Of a DNA stretch of 64,000 nucleotides, positions 48,101 through 63,600 are shown one piece after another. Position numbers and translations under genes: made by a program. The stretch covers positions 8,495,850 to 8,559,849 of the forward strand of contig NC_052031.1 in NCBI RefSeq assembly GCF_015832195.1, written 5' to 3'. Position 1 is the first letter of the stretch; each line of letters opens with the position of its first letter. The notes under the pieces were generated by a model. It had not been told where the DNA came from. It was given only the letters and a program-made list of their open reading frames with translations, and made no database searches. The DNA comes from Motacilla alba alba (lineage: Eukaryota > Chordata > Aves > Passeriformes > Motacillidae).

Positions 48101-51100
48101 AAAGGCAAAAGCTAGCATCCTGTCTGAGCTCAGTCCTTTTGCTTGCCTCTGTAATTTACTGAGCGAGGTGACACTTCCAGAGGGTGACTCACCCCTCCTA
48201 TTGTAGGAATCTGTCTTAAAATAGAATTATTCATTGTCACTTTGTCCCTCCCTGAGAGAGGACCTGGCTGAGAATGGGTTAGGAGCTTGACTTCTAGGTG
48301 GTTATGGTAAATGAGGTAAGCACTGTCCTTTGTATTCTGTCATGCCATGTATTTCTGGCAGCCCAACTACACAGAGGTGTTGCTTCCCACTGTTTCAGGT
48401 TGCTTTTTCACGTCTTTGTGTTCTGGGACAGCCACTGCTTTGTGGCTCTCTTTTTCTGAGCCTAAGTTCTCCATAGGTTGCACTGCCAAAAATCACTGCT
48501 GGTTTCAGAAGGGAGTGATGGCCAGCAGGTAACTAACAGCCACCCCAGCAGTGAAGGACCAGCTGTATCAGCTTTTCCCATCAGAGCACATGAACAAAAG
48601 CACAGGGAACACATGTGCCATCTATTGCCAGGGCTCATGAAGCCATTAATCCCTGGGCTGGTTACATACAATCCAGCCATGAACTTAATACGTGGGAACA
48701 TCTTCTGCTTAAGCAAAAAATGGGGGGGATACCTCTGTCTATGGGAAAACCAACAGTAGTTTAAAATTATCATAATTAGTTTTTTTCTCCCATGAAAAGA
48801 ATCCAAAAGCCTAATTCACAGTTAGTTTAAATGCACTTTTATATGTTGGATAGATGTGTTAGAAAAGATGAGACAAATATCTCAATTACAGAACATTATG
48901 TGCTTTTGAGATCATAATCGCTTCCATTTAATTATTTTCACTTCATCTTCATGTCTTTTACAATGCATTTCTCTTCGAATTTAACTTTCAACGTCAGTGT
49001 TTTCAGTTGTGATTTAGAATTGTTAAATATTGGTGTTCCTTTAATTTGTTAGAGATTCGTCTAAATCTGTTCCAGGAATTGGTATTGAGACATTTATTTT
49101 TGCATTTGGCTTGCCAAGGAAAGCAATGAAGTTTAATCTTCAACCCCCCATACATTCAGTGTTTTGTTCTGTGAAATGTGGATTAAGAAAAAAAAGGATG
49201 TGACTTTCAAAAACATGGAATAGAAGAATTTCACAGGTTTCCTCTTAAATGGTTATTTTACTAACCACATATGTAAGAAACCATACTAGAAGCATATTTA
49301 TGTATTTATTCATGCTTAGAGGTCTAATCTTCAAAGTAGCCTTACAAGCCCTGAGGGGCAATGGAATATTTTCCTCAAGCTCATTTTGAAATCCTAACTT
49401 AAATTTATAGATCTTGATGCCTGCATCATTTCATTTTTTTTCTGCTGACACCATTCTCTAGTGTCAGAAGGGTTTAAAATGGAAGCAGCACTGTGACTTT
49501 TCACCCATAAATTTACTCTTCTGTCACAAAGGTGCACACTGAGCACTTAAACACATCCCATTTTGTCTCAGGCCTTTTGTCTCAGACTGCAAACTTTTGA
49601 ATCAAGGACTTTCTTTTTCTCCCGTGTGTACTGTGGAGTTCATGGTGAAAATTCCTCAAGGCTAATATAAAGTAACAATCATTATGAAAAGGACAAAGGC
49701 ATGGAGATATATTGAAAGCTGATAATAGCATTCCCCCATAGAAACAGTGTGCTCTGTTTGCTCTGCATTCTTACACCACCCTCCTTATTGCTTTCTACTG
49801 CAGCCTACCTGATACTGGGGGACAAAGACTGTGTATTTTATTGCTGAAAGAATGTATTTTAGAGTCAAGGGTCTCTTTGCACTGTATTTGTATAGCCACT
49901 TCTGTTTAAAGAAAAACATCATTGATCCAAGTGCCCTCAGAAGGGCTCATCTATTGCAGCACACTGGGGAATGTCTTAAAAATCACTGCCCCAAGCATCT
50001 GGTTCACTTGTGCTAGGCAGGGTGGTTGGCTGCTCTGCTGCTGTCGTGGACCCCGGAATTGCTTCAATTTCTGATTTTAGTGCAAAATTACAAAGAAAAC
50101 AAACAAACAAGAAACCCCAACACTGAAAAAAAAAGCCCTCAAGTAGTGAGCAGGTAGAGCAGGATTGGAGACCATGGATGAGGGGTCTTGGGAGCAGTGA
50201 GGAACTGCTTAGTTCCTCAGGCCCAGTAAGCATGCCTGCAAGATGCAGGCAGACACCCAGGCTTGCCTTGGAGGAGACCAGGAATAATGCAATGGCCCAG
50301 CATGCCACAACAAGGCATTTTTTTCAAAAAGCATATTTAAATAACCCAAACAAACCACTACATTGATACAGCCAGTCTGTTTTCAGGCACAGGGAGCTGG
50401 GTCCTTAAGAGTGACCAACCAGTTTTGGAGTTTACTGTGCTAACTGGGGAATTCCAGTGTGGCACTGTGTTGGATTTGTGTTGGAACCCTGGTTACTGGG
50501 AATTTTAGACTTTCTGTGCTGACAAACACTGACCCCCAAGAGAACACTACATTTGACCTCAGGCCATAGAGAAAATTTCCAAAATTAAATGATAAAACTG
50601 AGATTATTAGTATATAGTTTGAATAGAAGTGTGTAATATCACATAGTAAAAAACTTAGAATTTAAAGCTTTAGAAATAGTTACATATATAAAACAAGACA
50701 GAAGTTTTACAGCAGAATCTAGTCCTTCTTCTTCATCTTCTTCTTCCTGGGTTTGGGTGATCTTGTGTAATTAAATAAAAAAGTCTACATTACAAACTAC
50801 AAGTAGTTAGTTGTTGAGTTAAAAATAAAAATAATTTAAATATAATTTCTTAAATAATTTATCCTTAAAAAGCTTCACAGAGAGGGAGAGATACGGCTCC
50901 ATTTTTTAGTTTGTTAAACTGAAGTACTACAGAACTCACAGTTTGTGAGACTATAATATAAGTAAGAACTAATAAACATCTAAATCCAAACAAAAAATAC
51001 CATCTCATACATTTAATCCCAACCCTGACAAAAAAAAAAAAAGGTTAAAAACTCCACAGATTTGGTAGATATAGTCAGAAAGATTGCTGTATTACAGATA

Positions 51101-51548
51101 TGTGGGAAATATTCCTTTGCAAGCTATCTCTAGTAAACAGTAGTATATTTCTGTATTCATAACTGCTGCCATAAGTAATTAAATTAGTTTAAATTCTACC
51201 AGGTGGTTTCAGAAAATCTACTTAGCTTCATTTTGGTGGCAAAAGCAGTAAGGTAAATTTGTGCAGACAATAATTTGTACTGAGAGTTACTCTGTTTCCA
51301 AACAGAGAATGATAACCAGTGCTGCATTCTTTTGCAAGTGGTAGTAAGATATACACAAAAACATCAGCCTGAGAGTAAATACTTCAGACTCCATGGTGAT
51401 TTTCACTTCAAGTTAGTAAGAAAGTTGCTGCTACATATCTATATAATATTTTTATTTCACTGAAAGAGGTAATGTAAATGCAGAGTTTAACAGCAAGTAC
51501 TAAGTTTTTTCTTCAGATTTTTAACCCCTTTTTTCTTTTAATTTCCAG
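45139..51548 (+). other. SEMA3D intron (6.4 kb)
   Basis: AT-rich with a GC-richer patch near 47640-47930. I see no exon, RNA gene or repeat family that I can name. Confidence 0.75.
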
Positions 51549-51691
51549 GAGCAAAATTCATTGGAACTTTTCCTATCCCAGATACCTATAACCCAGATGA
51601 TGACAAAATCTACTTCTTTTTTCGAGAAATATCACAAGACAGTGGCACATCTGACAAAACAATCCTTTCCAGAGTTGGAAGAGTTTGTAAG
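51549..51691 (+). CDS. SEMA3D: SEMA3D coding exon, Sema domain
   Basis: 143 bp, phase 1 to 0. The acceptor is TTTTAATTTCCAG and the donor AAG/GTGAGG. It encodes [19 protein letters not shown], then [13 protein letters not shown] and [15 protein letters not shown]. The [11 protein letters not shown] strand is a strongly conserved semaphorin motif. Intron 12.1 kb long follows. Confidence 0.94.
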
Positions 51692-54600
51692 GTGAGGACT
51701 CTATTTATCTTTTTTTGATGAAAATTAGGCAAGTTTGGTTTATTTCTGTGACAAACATGTTTTCCCCTTTGTTACCCAATGAGCCACTGTAGTAATTTTT
51801 CTGAACATTGATTACTACTGCCATCAGAAATTTACTTGGCCAAAAAATCGACTTGATCTTGACAGTGCACCTCTTTTAAAAAGCTAATAGGTTTATAAAT
51901 TATGATCCTGTGTTCAAACAGTAAAGTATTGACCTTCTGTGCAACAATGTCATGTTTTGTTTCATGAGCTTCCAGTGAGGGTAGATGAGTCAAAGTGTAC
52001 ACTGTGGCAAGGTATTTGGGGTTTTGTGGAAAGTGCCCATTGATGCATGGAAGTACAAACCCATTCCTTAGCTTGGCTGTGTGCACCACTCCTGGGTATT
52101 ACTGAGAGCTGGGGTCAGTCATTTGTTTCTGCACATTCCTGATAACCCGCTGGGGTGAGGGGAGGCTAAGGAAGTATGCAGTTTTTGAGCTACACCCACG
52201 TCTGCCTAGAGGTTTCCTCCCTTTGGAAGAAGAGCAATCCTTGACCCATTGCCCAGGAGGAACCAGACCCTGGGTGTCCTGCAATGTAAAAAGTTGATTT
52301 GGCTGATGCCCTGACCTCCTTTGAATGATTACGCCTTCACTTTCTCCTTCATTCTGCTTGGGTTTGCCCTTTATGAAAGATTTGTGCCTCAATGGTATAT
52401 ACAGACTCGGGATTTCATGAGCTTCAGTCTTCTTGGAGAAGCATCTCTGTCAAGGGCAGAAGCCTTCTCAAAAGATGAAAGAAAAGAAAAACACCATTCC
52501 TGCACACGAAGACAGCAGTCAGTGTAGTTTGCTGTTTAGCAGCCTGATGGTTTCACTGAGGTCTCCACCCATAGTAGCAGAAGGGTTTGTAGACTTCTGT
52601 GTCAAAACGCACACTCTGTCCACTCCCTTGTCCCCTAGAACATTCTGTCCTTCTATTCAGTAGTAACAGAAGCAGCTAGTAGAAGTGCTCCCATCCTGTC
52701 CTTGGGTCCTCAGGAATCACTGGTAAAAATCAGGAAAACGGGACTTGAAACTTGCCTTGATATTAGTAAAATAGTAAACATAAGCTTTGAGCAAATGTTT
52801 ATCTCATGATAAATTAGATATCAGCAGCACCAAAGAAGTCACACAAATAGGTACATTTCTATGATTTTGTTCCGAAGTTTTAACTGACTTGCAATTTCTG
52901 AGCAGTGTGACTATGCTGACAGTTTCTTGAGAAACTTGAAAATTAGTGCATGAACAAAAGTGTTTGTGATTTGCAATAAGATGTGTGTGGGAGAAGAGTA
53001 CTCATTCAGCTGTGGACTCATATTGGAAAGCAAAGAGTGGACAAGTGTATGGATGTGTAGATCTACAGCTGCTCTGCAGTCCAGCAAACTCCCAGCTCCA
53101 ACTGAGATTTCAGTGGCCACAGCCATTTCACACTTCTGTCCTTGACCTAAAGTGTTAAGATAACAAAGCATTCATTCATAAATTAGTTCTTTAGTAGGTT
53201 TTTAGCCAGACAAAAGAATGGATAATCTTTAGTTGGGTATTTCACAGCAGAGTGATTAATGACAGAATGGAAATGCAAACATTTATGATTTGCTGCTAGA
53301 CATGGCATTTGCTGATTATGAGAGAGCACTTAATGCATTAGGAGAAAATGATAGACAACATTTTCAAGCCAAGGCACATGAGAGAGTATAGTAAACTAAG
53401 ATATATTTGCTAGAGAAAACCAGCATCCTTTACCTAGAGAAAAAGGGAGATAAGCTATCATAATAAAAGCAAATGTATTGTAAGGAAATCCTAATGACTG
53501 TGTATAATCATGCCTCAAATGAGAATGAATTTGTAGAGTAATCATGTTAACGGGAAAAATGTCGTGAATTTTATTTTTAGTAGTCAAACCAAAACAATGA
53601 AAACTGATAAGCAAGGTCATTATTATTAATAGTTCTACACTGTCTTCTTTATTTACTGAGTACTTCCCACTAGTTGCAGAGTTCTTTTGATAATCCAGAC
53701 TCCTGCTTTTTTATATTTGTCTTAATTACCAACAAATTAAAAAAAAATTTCTAATTATTGTAATAAAAATAGAATTATTATGGATATTTGATTTAAATTA
53801 AATATGCAAATAGACTTGTCTGTTATGGACTGAGATATTTTGGATTTGTGCTGTGGTATGAAACATCTGCTGTGCTTAATTGTCTCTGACATGGGAACAA
53901 TGCCTTTGATTGCAACAATTGATAACAACAATTTCTAATTGCACTGTCTCATTAATGTGATCTGTACTGCACAAAGTTAAGCCTTTACCTTCTTTTCCTG
54001 TTAAGCAGAGAATAACAGAGGAGCTCAGCAGCTTCTGAAGTAGTTTGCTTGTTGTAAACACAGTTTTTTTTCTACTGGAACTCAATTGCTCTCTACCTCG
54101 CCATGCCTTAAGGCTCCTGTCCATTAATGCCAGAACACATGCTGAAATTAGAATAGGCTTTGTTTTTAGTAAGAAGCTTAGTCAATGCAGCCTATTCTTT
54201 GGCTAATTTCCAAGGGTTCAACAATATGGTCTCTCAGTGATCCCCTCCCTTAGGGAAAATCTCTGGAAAGCATTCCCCTTTCCCAGTTACTTTCAGACCC
54301 AGAAGACCACAGTGCTCTTGCTGGCAGCCCTTTGCCCAGAGTCCAGCAGCTGTCACTTGTGCTGTTCAGCAGAGCATCTGCACCCAGTGCCCTGCAGCTT
54401 GTGCTGCAAGAGCACAGCCACTGCAGCTCTGCACAGCCTCACTCGGCTTTACATCATCTCTTCTGTGTCACTGGGGGGTGGCACTGGCACTGGGGAGGAA
54501 CTGCTTTCAACAGTCACTTTCAGAACCAGTTGTGTCATTTATCTTGGCAAATGGCATTTCCTGTTTTTGGTTTGAGCAAGGCAGAAAAAAGTGTCATTGC

Positions 54601-57600
54601 CCTGTCTGCAATACCTAATCCTACTTCTGGTGCTTTTATACTTTCATAAATTGCAGTGTTTGGGATTAAAGGTTTTCTTTTCATGTAAGGCCATAACCAA
54701 AAAGAAAAATTACTATTTTAGCCAGCAAAATTTATTTATTTTTAAAAATGCATGCAATTAGACATATGTATATTAATTGATCACACAAACCTTAACTTCT
54801 TAGGAGCATGGATCCACTTATTCCTATTTCTAGAAAGACAGGCATAAGCTTTTACAGCTACACTGTCTTCAAGCCCACAGTGCTGAAGCACTTTGCATCA
54901 GATGAAGACAGAACACAGTCATTACACATTGAGGAAGATTTTGAAAAAATAACAGTTTCAACATCCATACACTGTGCCCTATGCAGTCCAGTAGCAAGTC
55001 AGCTTCATTTTTGTACATATTCCCTGCTAAATGATGGCAGAATTCTGATTCTATATATTAACAGTCTCATATATGTACAAGTATAGCCCTAGAAAAGTTA
55101 GTTTTTCCTCCTATTTTCCCCACTCATAAATAAAGGGAGAAATAAAAATCTAACATAGAGAAGTCACAGAATAAGTTTTGAAGAGGGAAGAAAGTTGTTG
55201 GAGCTTTTGTTTGTTTGTTATCTATATAGAAACACATATTTTCATAGTTACACTCTCATCCTATTGGAATGAAGTGGAAATTAGCCAAAAGCAGTAGTCT
55301 CTCTGCTGCAGTATGAAAATCCTGTTTATTATTACAATGGTTTGCATTTGCTGTGTTACAAGCTTCTCTTTAATGGTTTTGGTGATGTATTGCAAAAGTT
55401 AAAGCTTGCAGTCTTAGAGGCTGGTTTCCGAGACCTCAACTGCCAAGAAATCAGTCTTCAGCCCCTGATGTTTTCCCATATTTCCCAAAGTGTTTGGTAT
55501 CCAGAAGCAGCCTTTGTTCTAGTGGGAACGAGTGAGCTCTTTGTCTTTTTTATTTCTTTTTTTTTCTTTTTTCTTTTTTTTTTAATACCATTCCACCCCC
55601 CTATATATACCAAGCTGTACCTGGGGAAAAGAAGACTGCAATTAGGCACAGCCCTCTTGGTTAAACTGTACTTTCTAAGCACACTGGAATGTAATCATTT
55701 TAAGAGCTCTTGAGTCGAGAGCCCTGGACACACCCTGCATTCCACCTTTGGGTAATGTAATTTATTTCCAAAGCCATGAACATCAGCAGAGTTCAAGGCT
55801 GTGACCTTGCCTCCCGTCTGGTGCTTAGAGCAATTTGTATTCACAGAATGGCAGGAGGGAGCTATTCCTCTGTGGCTCCAAGTCCAGAGTCTCCGTGGGC
55901 TTTGCCACAGGGCTGCTGGTGTGTAGAAGCTGAGGTGTTTTTCTTGTCCTGGATATAGTCTAGCCATGCCTTTACTGTGACTAGGGAAAACTGGCTCATT
56001 ATCATTATTGGTATTTCTGTATTGGCTAGATAATTGATCTGTCCCCAAAGCCCTTGGAGCTGTCCTGGCAGTGTCCTGCTTCAGCCGCACTAGCCGGGTC
56101 CCGGCAGCCAAGTAGCCATGTTCACATGTTCTCAGCAGGGCTAATTAATCTGGGCTCAGAGCCATGCTCGTGCAGCCATCCTGCTTCCAGTTCTGGAGGC
56201 AACTCATTCCAGATGAGGTTTAACTTCCTGTGTGTTACATGCTTACATACCTCCTTTGTCCATAATATTGCCTAGCCACAACTTCAGGCATGGGAAATAT
56301 TTTTTCCTTGATTTCTCAGTAATAATGATTAAGAACTCGCTGAAAAAGTCGTCCCTTGAACAACCTTGGCCCTCATTTGCCCGCTGAGTGTCTTTGCAGC
56401 CATGAGTCCTTTGGCAACCAATTCCTCTTGGACTTCCAAATTGGATATTTGCACATTATGTGCCATTTGAAAGTTTTCAAGTTATGTAGAAAAGCAGATG
56501 CTCATAGTGATGATTTCATTTTTACCGGCTGATGTGTTGGAGATTGTCCAGTTCCATAGAGTAGCTGCTTCTAACTGTGATGGATTAAGAGATATAACAT
56601 CAGGCTTTTTCAGGTCTTTTGGTCCAACTTTCCTTATTGGCAAGGGTTATGTAAGTATAGGAAGTTTCGTAAATTTCTGTCCCTCATGGGTGTGTTTCAG
56701 TAATTGGTGTTTTGTAAGGGGAAATCATAATTTACAGATGAGGCAAAAATATGTAAGATATGCTTATATGTAAAGAGGTGTGACTGAATTTTACTGAGCC
56801 TCAGGGAAAGTGAGAAAGAAGTTGCAGTGTCAAGATAGATCTTGAAAAACTGGACTATGGAAATGCAGCTGCACAACCTCTGAAGCAAACTTTGGAAGCC
56901 AACCTAGTTGCCAGAGAGACATTGCATAAGACACTGCCAGTACACCTTGGCTCAGAAGTGGAATCCTCTAGAGTTAATTGAAGTTCCTGTGCCTAATCCA
57001 AAGTCCCTGACTTGTGAGTGCTTTGGCTCAGATGTTCAAATATCTGTAAGAGTACAAATAATGACTTTCTGATTTCAAAGTTTCCTCACATGATTGAATT
57101 ATCTTCCTGTCTTTTTTTTTCCCTGTCAGTACATTTACTATAAATATGTACCATGGTTTGCAGTTTTGCCGTTGTTTATTGAGTACAGTGTTGTAAGTGC
57201 AGATGTTTCAGGATTCCAGATTCTGAAGGACCATTCTCTAAGGTGATGACCTACCTTTGTTCTTTGGTCTCATGCCCTTCCCAGCTCTCAGCCTGTGGTT
57301 ATCAATGCTGTGGTCACAATATCTCATGCAAGTGACTTCAGGCACTTAGATATATCCAAGTGAGGAAACTAATTATCAAGCATTCCTTTCCTTCAGTAAA
57401 GGCAGATAACTAGTTTTTGGAGGAAGACTCCTTCCATCTTCAACCCAAATCACCCTCTGAAGGACATATTTTCCACTGACTATAAAGGGAGCTCTGCCCT
57501 ACTGAGTCCCTGGAAGGTGAAATGCGAGACATTATGACATAAGAATGTGAACTTCTGAATGGCAAATTCAAGCTTATCTGTTTATAAAGAAACCAGTTTA

Positions 57601-60600
57601 TCCCAGTGCTGGATATCATAGTCCTCCAGTTTCACAGTACTGTCAATCTGTTAAAATCATATGAATTCTGATTTCCTGTTTGACATTAGTTGCATGGTCC
57701 ATTTAATTACTTGACTTGCCCTCATAATGGAGAATGCTGCCTTTGATAACCTGAAGATTTTGTTCTCTGTCTTTTTATATATTTCTTATGTATGTATATA
57801 ATATAATTTGTATTATGCATGAAAATTTAGATGAGGGGTAAAGGCAAGTCAAACACACTGGAATAAACCATGTACAATTTACACTCAAAATTTTAAGTAG
57901 ATTTTCTGGAGAATCCCATAAAATATTTTATTTCTTCATCCATTACACTTTGCTAACTTCAGATTCCCACTGAAGTTAGATTGAATAGCCTAGTGGTGGA
58001 TATAGTAGAGTAAAGTACATTTAATTTGTGGCAGCATTTGGACAGTTTAGGGGAAAATTCTTAATACCAGTACACCTGCTAGAGATAATCTGAGCAGGAT
58101 TGCTGCATGGCTTTAAGGTAAAATGGTACTTAGTTTTATTCTTTTATTTGTCCCAAGCCATCCTTTTTTTTCCCTGAGCCTGTTAAGTTTCTGGATTTTG
58201 GGGATTTTTTCATGGTATATTTAGTAACAGTCCATAATTTTTCTTTGTTGTGTAGTTAGATTTTCCAGTCTGGATCCCATCCAAAGATAATTTGGTAGAA
58301 ACTTCTGGCTGTGATGTTTAAATATTTTCCAAAATAAAAATCAGCATTTTTCATGGTGAACCAAAAAGTTAATGCGTGCTCAGTGTACTTTTTCAATGAA
58401 ATAAAAACAAACCTGGTTGAGGAGCAGGAACTGAACAGAGTCCCCACCTCATTGTCAGATGGGAACTGCAAACACAGAGAAGTAACTTCCCCAAGTTTAC
58501 TTGATGTATCCATAGGAAAGCAGTCAGAGTTCTGAAGTCTGTTGTGCCTTCTTTCTCTTGCTTATAATTCAAGTGTGTTTTTATTCTCTCTCAAGTCACA
58601 CTTCATGTCTAGCTTGATGTTTTCACCCATAGCCTGATGATATCACAAGAGGGAGGAATCTTTATCTACATTCATATGGTTAAGACAAGAAATTTTGCAC
58701 CTGAATTCCTGGAAGAGCAATTTAACTTTCCTGTGTTTGGTTGGTACCTAACAGAGTTGAGTGGGGACAGAATATGTAAAGTAAAACAAAATAAGTATAG
58801 AAAGAACTGTGAACCTGAGGACGGAAGTTGAAAGGAGACTGTTGGCTGTTTCCCCATTTATAAAGTCAGCTACATGGTTGGAGTTTTTTTCCTCCGTAAT
58901 ATAAGGCTTTACTTCAGGGAATGCCATTTGTTTCTGGTAGCTTTGTCACATAGCTAAGCTTCAATAAGAGAAAGGCTCCAGGGCCTTTTGCAGTTTCAGC
59001 ACTTTTCCTCTCTGTTCTCCAACATTTCCTTTTATTCAGGCCAGGAATTCTCTTTGGGTAGTCCTTTTGCACATCTTGCCACTGGCTGTAATTAATAACC
59101 TGCTTCTAGAAATTCCACTCATTGTCTTTTTTCTTTTTTCTTCTTCTTTTTTTTTTTTTTTTCTTCCTTTTAGAGGCTGTTCAGGATAATTACTGTCTTT
59201 AAAGTTTTATGAATCACAGTGTTTGACATCTTTGATGTAGACTGATTTTTCAGATAACTGCACTTTTTGTTCTAATGTTCAATTTGTCACTGTTACTTAC
59301 AAGCAAATAAGAGATTTAAATCGCCAAAGATGCAGATGTTCTTTAGTTTCGTTGCCATCTGTTTTCCTGCCTACTGGATTCCAAGACTAACATTTGTTCA
59401 TTTTAATGAAGCTGTATTTATATAGCATACAAGATACAACAGAATAGAAAATAGATGCAACAGAAAGTCTTTAAATTGATTTTTAAATCACTTGATCATA
59501 GAGCAGTATCTTTTCTGATGGCTTTTGTTCTCATGTGAACTTATCTTTAGCTAGATGGTTTGAAAAACCCATTGTTTTGCTTAATTGCAAATAAATTGCA
59601 GATCTGAAAACTGAAATTTCTGAAACTCCCAAGAGAGGTGCATGACATGACCTTAAATTACTTCACAAAATTTACACTGTGCCATTTAAACAGCAGTCTT
59701 CCTGAATGTCAGAAAGCCATACAATTACCTATGCTCATGGAAGTGGGATGTCTGATATTTGAATTCTCAATGTAATTTGGTAGAAACCTGATTTCTCACT
59801 CCAACAAATTTTTTTCTGCAACCAGCTCAGTGAAAAGGGATGAAATTTTAGGATTTCTGTAAATAAGAGTCTGCCTGATTTATTAAAGTCCTATTGGATT
59901 ACTTTCCCGTTTATTTAAGTAATTTGTAGTTACAATTTTTTGTGATATTTTGAGGTAGTATTTCCTCAACAGGTGACAGACTGAGCAGCCCCCCTTCTAG
60001 CTGGCAATTATCTACATTTCTAAGTCAGGCAAGCACAAGTAACCAAGATTTTACAGGCACTTGTTTCTGTTAAAAAGAAGGTATTTGAGGCAGAAGTGTT
60101 GGTATTTGTTACAGCTTGTGAGATTACAAAGCAGTAAGTGCTAATTAAAGCTTTATTTATATTCAAAATGAAATATGCAGTCCCTAAGTGCCTTCATCTG
60201 TCCAGTAACAAAGTTTATAGTAAACACAGCTAATCCGGTGTGCTTAGAAGTGATATTTTGGGAGATAAGATTTCAGATACTCAAGGCTGGTTGGCTGTTA
60301 CAAGATTAGCCATATTTTTGGAATGAAGGGCTTGTTAATGCTGCCTTCCCCTTCTCTCAGCACTTAAATTTATCTTGTCTCCTTGTCCAATCTCCCTGAA
60401 ATATTTAGAGTTCTTTGTATTCAGACCATATCTCTTGTCAAAAATCATTTCAGTATATCCAGTTAATTACTTACACAGGCTTGAGGCAAACCTTTGCTTG
60501 GTATAAATCAGCTGAATGGGCTTCTTAGAAGTCTATGACTTTGTGTTAAATCCTGACTTCTGTCCACCTGTGCACTAACTGGACTTTGCTTCAGCGATTT

Positions 60601-63600
60601 TCACTCTTCCATACATTTCTTCTAATCCACTGGCTACCCAGCCTGTACACCCGACTGTGTTTATGTCCTGCTCTACAGCCAGCTCACAGCATTTGAGCAC
60701 ATCAGTGATTCATTCCAGACTGCTACTACTAAATAATCTCTTTGGCAAAAGAGACTGTCTTCTTTCTGTAGCAGCCCAGTCCCAAAAATAACTTGGGCCA
60801 GTATTTCCTTTGTGCAGCCTCTCAGAGGACAATAGTCAGGAATTATGAGGGTCCAAGGAATCTCCACCAGAGTGGGTAGATACAATGCAAAGTGAGCGAG
60901 TACCTATCAACATGGTCTGAAGGAAAGGAGGACAATTGCGTGTCCTCCAGCACCTGAAGCCTCAAGATGGGTCAAAGACTGACCTAAAATGCACCAAAAA
61001 ATAGTATGAGGAAGGAAGGGGTGCCCTTTCTTAAAAAAATAGACATTTGCAGAGCTTAATAAGATAAATACTATTTGAGACTCGAGGAGCAAAGACGTAC
61101 CTAGACTATTTATAGTTTCTGAGCCTCCTTAATCTGAGCTGAACTAATTCTGTATCTAGATAAAATCACAGCCTTTGTCAGTTCTTGCACTTTCTCAGTC
61201 AAACTCAATGAATCCTGGGCATGTTATAGGAAAGGAAAGACACTGTATTAAACAGAGATGACGTATAGAATTGAGGAATACTATATGTCTACTGATCCAA
61301 AAAATCCCCCAAAACCACAAACAAAAATATCTTCAAAGTAAAATGTGCTTTTTATTTCGCTCAGCCGTGGCAGTAGGAAGAAGCATGTTGAAGGATATGT
61401 CAGCATATTATATGTGCAACTGTCTAATTCAGTGAAAGGTCTTTTCAGTCTCTCTGCACCATAAATTTGTCACTTTCTGGCTTCAGAAGGACTTGGTAGC
61501 TCTTAGAATGCTGACTGGTCACTGAATCCCCTTTGCTCCATTATAAAGTGCATAGTGTTGCTTTGGCAGCCTTTGGATATGTAAAGCACACCTAGTGAAT
61601 GTCTGTTCTAATGTCTCTTAAATTCTAATAACATGGTTAACATCATGTCCTGGCTTGAGAGCAAGCAAATATGGATACATCTTAAATCCATATATTTTTT
61701 ACTTTAATGCACATAGCATTTACTAAGATTGCTTCCTTTGAGCACAATGTTTGGTTCACACTGCTCTCTAGCAACTCAGTGGAACTACTGATACATTTAA
61801 AATGTGCATTTGTGAAAATGCTGTGGTGGATCACAGCTTAAGGTTGGTAAAACACAAGTACATATCTTCCCATCTCTTGCAGAAGCTGAATGCTGCAGTG
61901 ACAGGAGTAGGAACTAGACAAGGGTCCTTCTTCCATTCCAGCCCCATCACTTGCTCCTTGCTTTCTTCCTGTTCTCAGATTTTAGTCAGGTAGCTAGAGA
62001 CATCTCATCTCCTATGGTGCTGCACTGCATCCACCAGAAATCAAAGTGGGAGCCCTGCAATATGAGATTTGGTTAGCTAATCTGAATTGGCAGAGGAAGG
62101 AAAAGCTTAACACTTCTTGCTTTTTAACATTCTTTGTTGCATCTTTGTAGTTGTTTGGTTTCAACTACACCACAGGGTCTGTTTGCTCTGCCTTTGAACA
62201 GAACACACACATGCAGAGGTGTTTTTTTTTTTTTTTTTTGCTATTTGCTTCAGGCTGCTAATTTTGACACCTTTGTAATAAATCTGTTGGGTAGATGCAA
62301 AGCTTCAGGCTTGGCAGAGCCTCAGGAAATCAAGAGAGGAGGCAGCAATTCTTGTAAGAGCAGGAGTTCCAAAGGCCATATATTAACAGGAATCATTTCC
62401 AACTGAGCTAATCTATTTGAAAGTAGCAGGTACATGAAAAGAAAAAGTAGTTCGAATGCATTACCAGAGAAGTGTTACTCCTTGTGAAGTGATTTCAGGA
62501 CTTAAAACCATCTTTCTGAATGCCTGTAGTATGTATGATACAGCCCTAAGGGCCAAATGAAATCTGTGGTGATGACATGTAATTCCCACCACCCAGTGTT
62601 TCCTACTCTGGCTGGTTCTATGCCTTCAGATTGCAAAGTGAATTAACAAAAAAGTGATTTCTCCTAATGAATCTGAAGGGGCCAAATATTTATGGCTAAA
62701 TTTGTGGTCCTTAAACTTACAGCACAGATCCCCTAAGCTTCAGAGTTTATAACTGAGGGGAGTAGGCACCTTCCTGGGATCATTTAGAACCTACAGCTGG
62801 GAGATTACTGCTGGTGATAACATTTCTTTTAAGTGTTTCAGTTCTTGGTTCCTGCTGGTATATCATTGCCCTTACCATTTTTAGGATAAAGAGTTCTGGG
62901 GCTCAAATAGCTTTGCAGAACCTAAATAGTTTTGTTGTTTGGAACCAGTAGGGTCCTTCATGTAGTCCATGGAAGAAGTACATGAGCAAACTCCTAGTTT
63001 GGCTTCTTGAAATTTAAATCTTCTAAAATCTACTATCCATACACCTCTGCTGATCCAAGTCAGTAGAAGGTCACTTACCCTTCAGAAAGGTAATACCAAT
63101 TTCAAGTGATGCTTTATAGATTTTTTTCTTTCTCCAGTGGCTAAAGGAAATTTGGGCAAGCATGGTTATGTTTTGGAAACCCATAGTAAAATAAATGAAA
63201 AAAAATCCCTGTTGCAGGAGGACAGACTGATATCTCTGTAACAATGATTATTAGAATAATATGACTGGTTTTGCCTGGAATGCATTTTTCTCTGTACTGT
63301 GTACACAAAAAAACCCCCAAAAAACAGTGCAGTATTGACATTGTAAGCTCCTGATGAATATAGTTTTCCTTTTTTTTTTTTTTTTTGCAAAATCTATCCA
63401 AAAACTTTGAAGAACAACTGATTATAAAAATTAGCCTCACAGAGAGCAAGAAATCATGTGGTATGGATATTCCAGTTAAAAAGCTGATGAAGGAACTTCA
63501 CAATCAGTTTTGAGTATAATTAGAAAATTTGAGTTGCCCTCTCTCTGAGCTGATAAGTAACTATAGAAACTCCTTATAAAAAGGCTCCCCTACACTCTTT

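Noticed and set aside
50720..50760. CTT/CTTC-rich stretch as possible antisense Lys/Glu-rich coding fragment
   Set aside because: Too short, with stops on both sides and no match to a gene I recognise.
59145..59162. Poly-T run as the tail of an antisense retroposed gene
   Set aside because: No adjacent gene-like sequence or target-site duplication was seen; simple homopolymers are common in these introns.
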